DNA of 60,000 nucleotides from contig CAIIXF020000007.1 in NCBI GenBank assembly GCA_903813345.2, positions 38,922,671-38,982,670 on the forward strand, in the 5' to 3' direction. The stretch comes from Owenia fusiformis (Eukaryota > Annelida > Polychaeta > Sabellida > Oweniidae). Below, piece by piece: positions 55,569-60,000 of this stretch (position 1 is its first letter; each line of letters starts with the position of its first letter). The notes beneath the pieces are model-generated. The model was not told the origin of the DNA. It ran no database searches and saw only the letters and a list, made by a program, of their open reading frames with translations. Both the position numbers and the translations under genes were made by a program.

Positions 55569-57496
55569 CTTGTTTATCTTCTATTGAGTTAAACTAATTT
55601 GATCGTAAAAATAAGATAACAACTCAGATTGATATGTATATATCGATTATCGAAAGATTCCATTATTCAAATCTTTATTTTGTTTGTCTTTGGATGAAAT
55701 CTTGTAGATTTTCTTATTTGTTAAACCACTATATCTGAAGGAGATTGTTCTGTTGATTTTCAAGTTTGGGTGTTCCACTATCTAAAGGACAAGTTGATTT
55801 GTAATTAGCACCGCCTAACTGTTTATTGCTTAATTATGTTTGCATTTGTTCTTAGTCAGTTCAAATGTACTTCTTTTACTTTGAGTTGAATACACCACAG
55901 GCAAAATATTCTCGTGAGATAAATGGTAATAGTTTTGTAGAATTGCAGAAAGGGGATACGGGAAATTACGCATATTTCTTTTGTCTATCATGACAAGTCT
56001 ATTACTAAAGTATAGGGAATGTGGAGGTCTGTCGCTCTTTCCTATTATGAAGTTGCACCACCTTGGCTATTGTGACAAGTGGAAATGTATCGCCTCAGTG
56101 ATGTGAAACACTTTAATTTAGAGATAAGTTCCACGATAGATCCATATGAAAACCCCATATGGATATTGTCGGCCTTAGTAAGTTTCGAATCAAATCTCAA
56201 TCTCCCCATCTATTGATAAAAAAGTGAGTTAAAGATAAACAGGGTTTGGCAGAAACACCCCCTCCTTTAGTATCTTATTTATATTAAAATAATAACGTTT
56301 CATCAAAACAAAAATGAGATATTTGGTTGTAAACAATTTAATGGGAAAGTCAATTTTAGAGTGCATACATCTTATCTAAATTCCACCACTTTTTGAAAGA
56401 AGCGTAGATATGTCAATAAAGAACGAGTTTGTGTCAATAGGTTAAAACCTTCCCTCCACTTATAATATATCTAAGATAGCAACATCTTAGAGACTCTCAC
56501 CTTAATTGACAGCTATCAAAGTGGATATTACGTCTGGGATTAATCTGTTTAAAATACAGTCGGCGATTAGGTTGGTGGATTTTTATTTTTTATAATAACG
56601 ATTTTCTAATTTTAAAATGATTAACGTTACGTTATTTATGACCAATACGAATACAAAACTTTATTTCAATCCAAGCACAGTCTTTTTAAAGTTTGTGTAT
56701 AATTTACATATTATTCCAGGATTATGTGAATAACAGTGAAATGGGAATACAGTATTAAGACATGTTTCTATGAAATCTCGCACCTCTAGTTTGGTCCAAA
56801 ATCTAGTAACGTTGAGTTGATGTACTTTAAAACGAAATAATGAAAGTGTGTATTTTAGTTATGTAGCAGTCAGTGGAGACCCTAAAAATGCATACAAAAT
56901 CGGAACGTCAACCTGTACGCATAAATCGTCCTATTCAAATGCATGCAGTTTTCTCACATACGCAAAAAACAATCGTGTAATATGCCATTGAAAAGCATAT
57001 AATTGGTTTTCTGTGATACATATTTTAAACAAGCTCGTTTCGTAAGATATTTGGAGCTAAAGCATGTATGATATACGTGCGTTCACGGTTACTTTGTGAA
57101 AACATCGTTAGCTTAACGTCTCCAATATCAATCATATACGTGTGCGAATGATTTCATTTTTGCTCATCGTTCTTATTCGCTTCGCTTAGCATGTTAATAA
57201 ACCATATTCACTAAACATTAAATTGATATAAAATTACGCAAGTCTTCAATTATTAGGATATTACATTAGGTTTATTTATTTGTTACAATGGCGTTCTTGG
57301 TACTACAGCAATATAATCACCATCATTCATTTTGACAGACTTAATGACGCACTGTTTAACTTTTGCGATAAAACATACCGAATTGAAAGTAAAACTATAA
57401 TCTAGAGAGCCACTGGACATTTATAATCAATTTGAGATAAACTTTTAACACGTCCCTCCCTCATATAAAGTCCCCATCGGTGTGAACGTAATTTAC
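55569..57496. other. Unannotated intergenic stretch
   Basis: No gene or strong repeat is recognised. Confidence 0.4.
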
Positions 57497-57497
57497 T

Positions 57498-57943
57498 TTA
57501 AAGGCCCCGTGAAACCCGAAATCACTTTTACTTATATTGAAGTCTTACTCAATTTTAATTCAAATCTAATGTGTGAATTCAAAGTGTTTGTTTAGACTAT
57601 TTTTGTTCAAAATGTTATTGTTTAAAGGTATCAAAAATAAGCACATGAAAAATCGATCCAAAGTGCAAACGATTCTTTGAAAATACCCCGGAAAATAGTC
57701 CTAGTCTTATTGAAACTAATGGTACTTGCTGTCTAGATCCTTACCATTGTACGCGTACCTTGTCTATTTAATGGAGTTTAGGAAAATGTGTTTTGCCAAA
57801 GTAAAGAAAAGTATCATATTAAAAGAGCCGAATTAAGAAATTCGAAATACCTTCACTTTTTTCAAAATAAGTTTAAAAGGGTTATAGGAAATCGGAAATG
57901 ATGATATAACATTGGGCTTTTAAACTTTGCACGGGTCCTTTAA
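57498..57943. mobile_element. 0.44-kb MITE with TTAA duplication
   Basis: TTAA occurs at 57498-57501 and 57940-57943. Immediately inside are 'aggccccgtgaaac' on the left and, on the complementary strand, 'aggacccgtgcaaa' on the right. The interior is AT-rich and non-coding. TTAA duplication is typical of piggyBac-type elements; the family is not proved. Confidence 0.7.
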
Positions 57944-58990
57944 ATAAAACACACTATGCTCAATGATATCATACTTTTGGGCATTGCTGCTAGATATTCA
58001 GAGTCCATTGTGATTTCATTTGCTGCTTACATTTTTTTCCGTTTCGTATTATATGATGGTCATATCTTAATTATTTTTAACTACTATCTCTAGTATTGTA
58101 GTCACTCAGTATGAATAGAATGTTCCTTGGCGTTATCAACTTGAATTATGGGTGATTTACGCTGTAAATCATGGTCTGTGATAGTTGGTGATTTGCATTA
58201 TGATGGGTGTACTCTCAAATGTTTTCCTTGTCTTGTTGTGTCCTGTAACAATTTTTGTTCCTTTCCGTTTGGCTTGTGTATATATATTTATAATCATGAC
58301 AAAGTTAAAGTAAAAGTGTCGCCTCTTAAAATCTAGAATATATATATTGAATATATATTGATCTCCATTTTTAGATCTTAAAAGATAAAGGGTAATGAGT
58401 ATTTATAAAAATAATCGTTACATTTGCTTTAAAAACAAAAAGGATCATTGTTAACTTTGTTCTTGCTATTGTTCTTCGGTTAGAGGCTACATTTCATTTG
58501 TGTAGGCCCTTTCTATTATTTCGCTAGTTTTATATTTAATGCAAACAAAATACTTAATATGTCCCCGCTAAGCATACATGTACTTCCATAATATCCACTC
58601 ATTAATATTCACATAGAGCTAAAAACGAACAGTTGTTCATGATATATATTTCAACAAGGCTCATATGAGAAGTTACATACGTGACAAACGATCATTAAAT
58701 TCTAAAATCCTACGATAAGAACAGAACATCAATTCCATAAAGAAATCTGTTTTAATAATCTATAGGGCGAGTTTGTACCACACAAATCTGGGACGAATAT
58801 TACTAAACCTCGGTACAAACAAACTGACCTTGTGATAAAAGGTGCTGATGAAAAACACAATAATTGTATCCAAAATTTAGTGTTTGTGTTAATTTTTAAA
58901 AACAACTCATTTGGACGCAATATGGTCGTCACTCAACCACTCGACGTCCATGTTATCTTGAAGAACATAACTATTACAAGTTAGTTCAAT
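57944..58990. other. Unannotated intergenic stretch
   Basis: Open frames at 58148-58336 (+) and 58729-58932 (-) have no recognised motif. Confidence 0.4.
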
Positions 58991-59201
58991 TTAACCTCTT
59001 GAATACCAGAGCATTTCTAAATTTTCCAAGTTTTGCCATTTTTATTCACACTATTTGATGCAAATTCTGGTTGCAGTAATTGAGAAACTCTAATCATATT
59101 TTTTATACATAAATTATGTAAATTGAACAAACTTTCAAAGTTTCATATCATTGAAAAACTTTGTAATCGAATGCCGTTACTCTGGGCTGTCAAAAGGTTA
59201 A
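58991..59201. mobile_element. 0.2-kb TTAA-flanked MITE, copy 2
   Basis: The left end is TTAA followed by 'cctcttgaataccag'; the right end, on the complement, is TTAA followed by 'ccttttgacagcccag'. TTAA plus CCYT is the piggyBac end rule. The left end is identical to 10592-10610. Confidence 0.7.
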
Positions 59202-60000
59202 TGTGGTCTTAACGTGTGTTTTCTTATGAGTCGACACAACAATATAATTGATACACAGATATCTTGTGAATAGATTCGTCAAATGCTGCTTGAAGTGTTG
59301 AAGTCATGATTAGTGCGAGAAATACTTGAAATAATTTATTGAGCATACTCATTGGATTGTCTTAAAGTGATGAGTTGTAAACAACGGTTTACGTCATGAT
59401 TCTCAAAGAAGTTGGTTGCAAAACAAATTCAATACCCTTATAAATATCAAAAAGCCCTAGCAATAATTTCAGAAACATTTTATACCTTGATAGGTAAGAC
59501 TTAAATGTCAGCATTTTGAAATGCTATATTTTAAATATTTATCAGAGCCGTATACAATACCCTTACGACAGCACCGGGGATAGGCAAGGCGATATAGCCA
59601 TAATATACAACTGGACTTAATTTCTAGTCCTATCTGAAAAAAGGTGTATGGATGAACCCGGTTTTCAGATGCCTCACCTGCCCCGTGATTGCATACTACA
59701 TGGGTATCACGAAGAGTAGAGCAATGTGCTGTAGGGTAAATGTATGAGAATCAGGATTGGACTCTGAGTATGACAAAAATTCACGATCAAATATAATACG
59801 CATTGATGTTGTGTTATAGGTGTTATAGTTTGATAACACTTTTGATGATCGCCCGTCCTTGCCTTAAGAACAGACTTGATGACCATACTATGATTGATTG
59901 CTATGGGCCTCTTTAGATTTTAATTTTGTCATTTTCTTCAACACTCCACTTTCGTCCAGCAGCTCTTGACAAACAGTAGCTAAAACTAATCATACAAAGA
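59202..60000. other. Unannotated terminal stretch
   Basis: No gene or repeat is recognised up to the window edge. Confidence 0.4.

Overview
This is an AT-rich window of animal nuclear DNA. GT-AG introns, a metazoan inositol-phosphate kinase gene, and a dense load of foldback elements, satellites, a Ginger-type transposon and a Polinton/Maverick-type element point to a marine invertebrate. A lophotrochozoan, probably a mollusc, is my best guess; that rests on repeat style, not on a diagnostic gene.

Layout. Positions 1-11.9 kb hold no recognisable gene, but many small inverted-repeat elements and a 49-bp satellite. Positions 11.9-27.8 kb hold one host gene on the + strand, an inositol-1,4,5-trisphosphate 3-kinase that can be assembled from 11 exons into one open frame of 575 codons. 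Its 9.2-kb first intron contains a 3-kb array of 90-bp repeats and a 4.9-kb foldback transposon (TSD AGTTA). Two later insertions, a 1.6-kb tandem-repeat element and a 0.34-kb TTAA-flanked element, interrupt one arm of that foldback. Positions 28-32.5 kb are intergenic, with a foldback repeat and a 1.45-kb terminal-inverted-repeat transposon.

Positions 32,536-47,608 form one complete cut-and-paste transposon of Ginger type. It has TGT...ACA ends, a CCGG target duplication, and a gypsy-integrase-like transposase gene of 8 exons (459 codons) with H2C2 finger, D,D35E triad and GPY motif all present. Nested in its fifth intron, which splits the codon of the catalytic glutamate, is a 7,551-bp Polinton/Maverick-like element. 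That element has AG...CT ends, terminal inverted repeats of about 1.5 kb and a GTTTAC target duplication. It carries only two recognisable genes: a zinc-finger-flanked A32/FtsK-type packaging ATPase and a convergent small basic protein. I see no DNA polymerase, integrase or capsid gene in it, so it looks like a non-autonomous, satellite-like Polinton derivative.

Positions 47.6-60 kb contain no gene I can support, only further small inverted-repeat elements, including two with TTAA-type ends.

The host kinase and the two mobile elements are functionally independent. The notable biology is the nesting: Polinton inside Ginger intron, Ginger downstream of the host gene, with every splice site and reading frame still intact.
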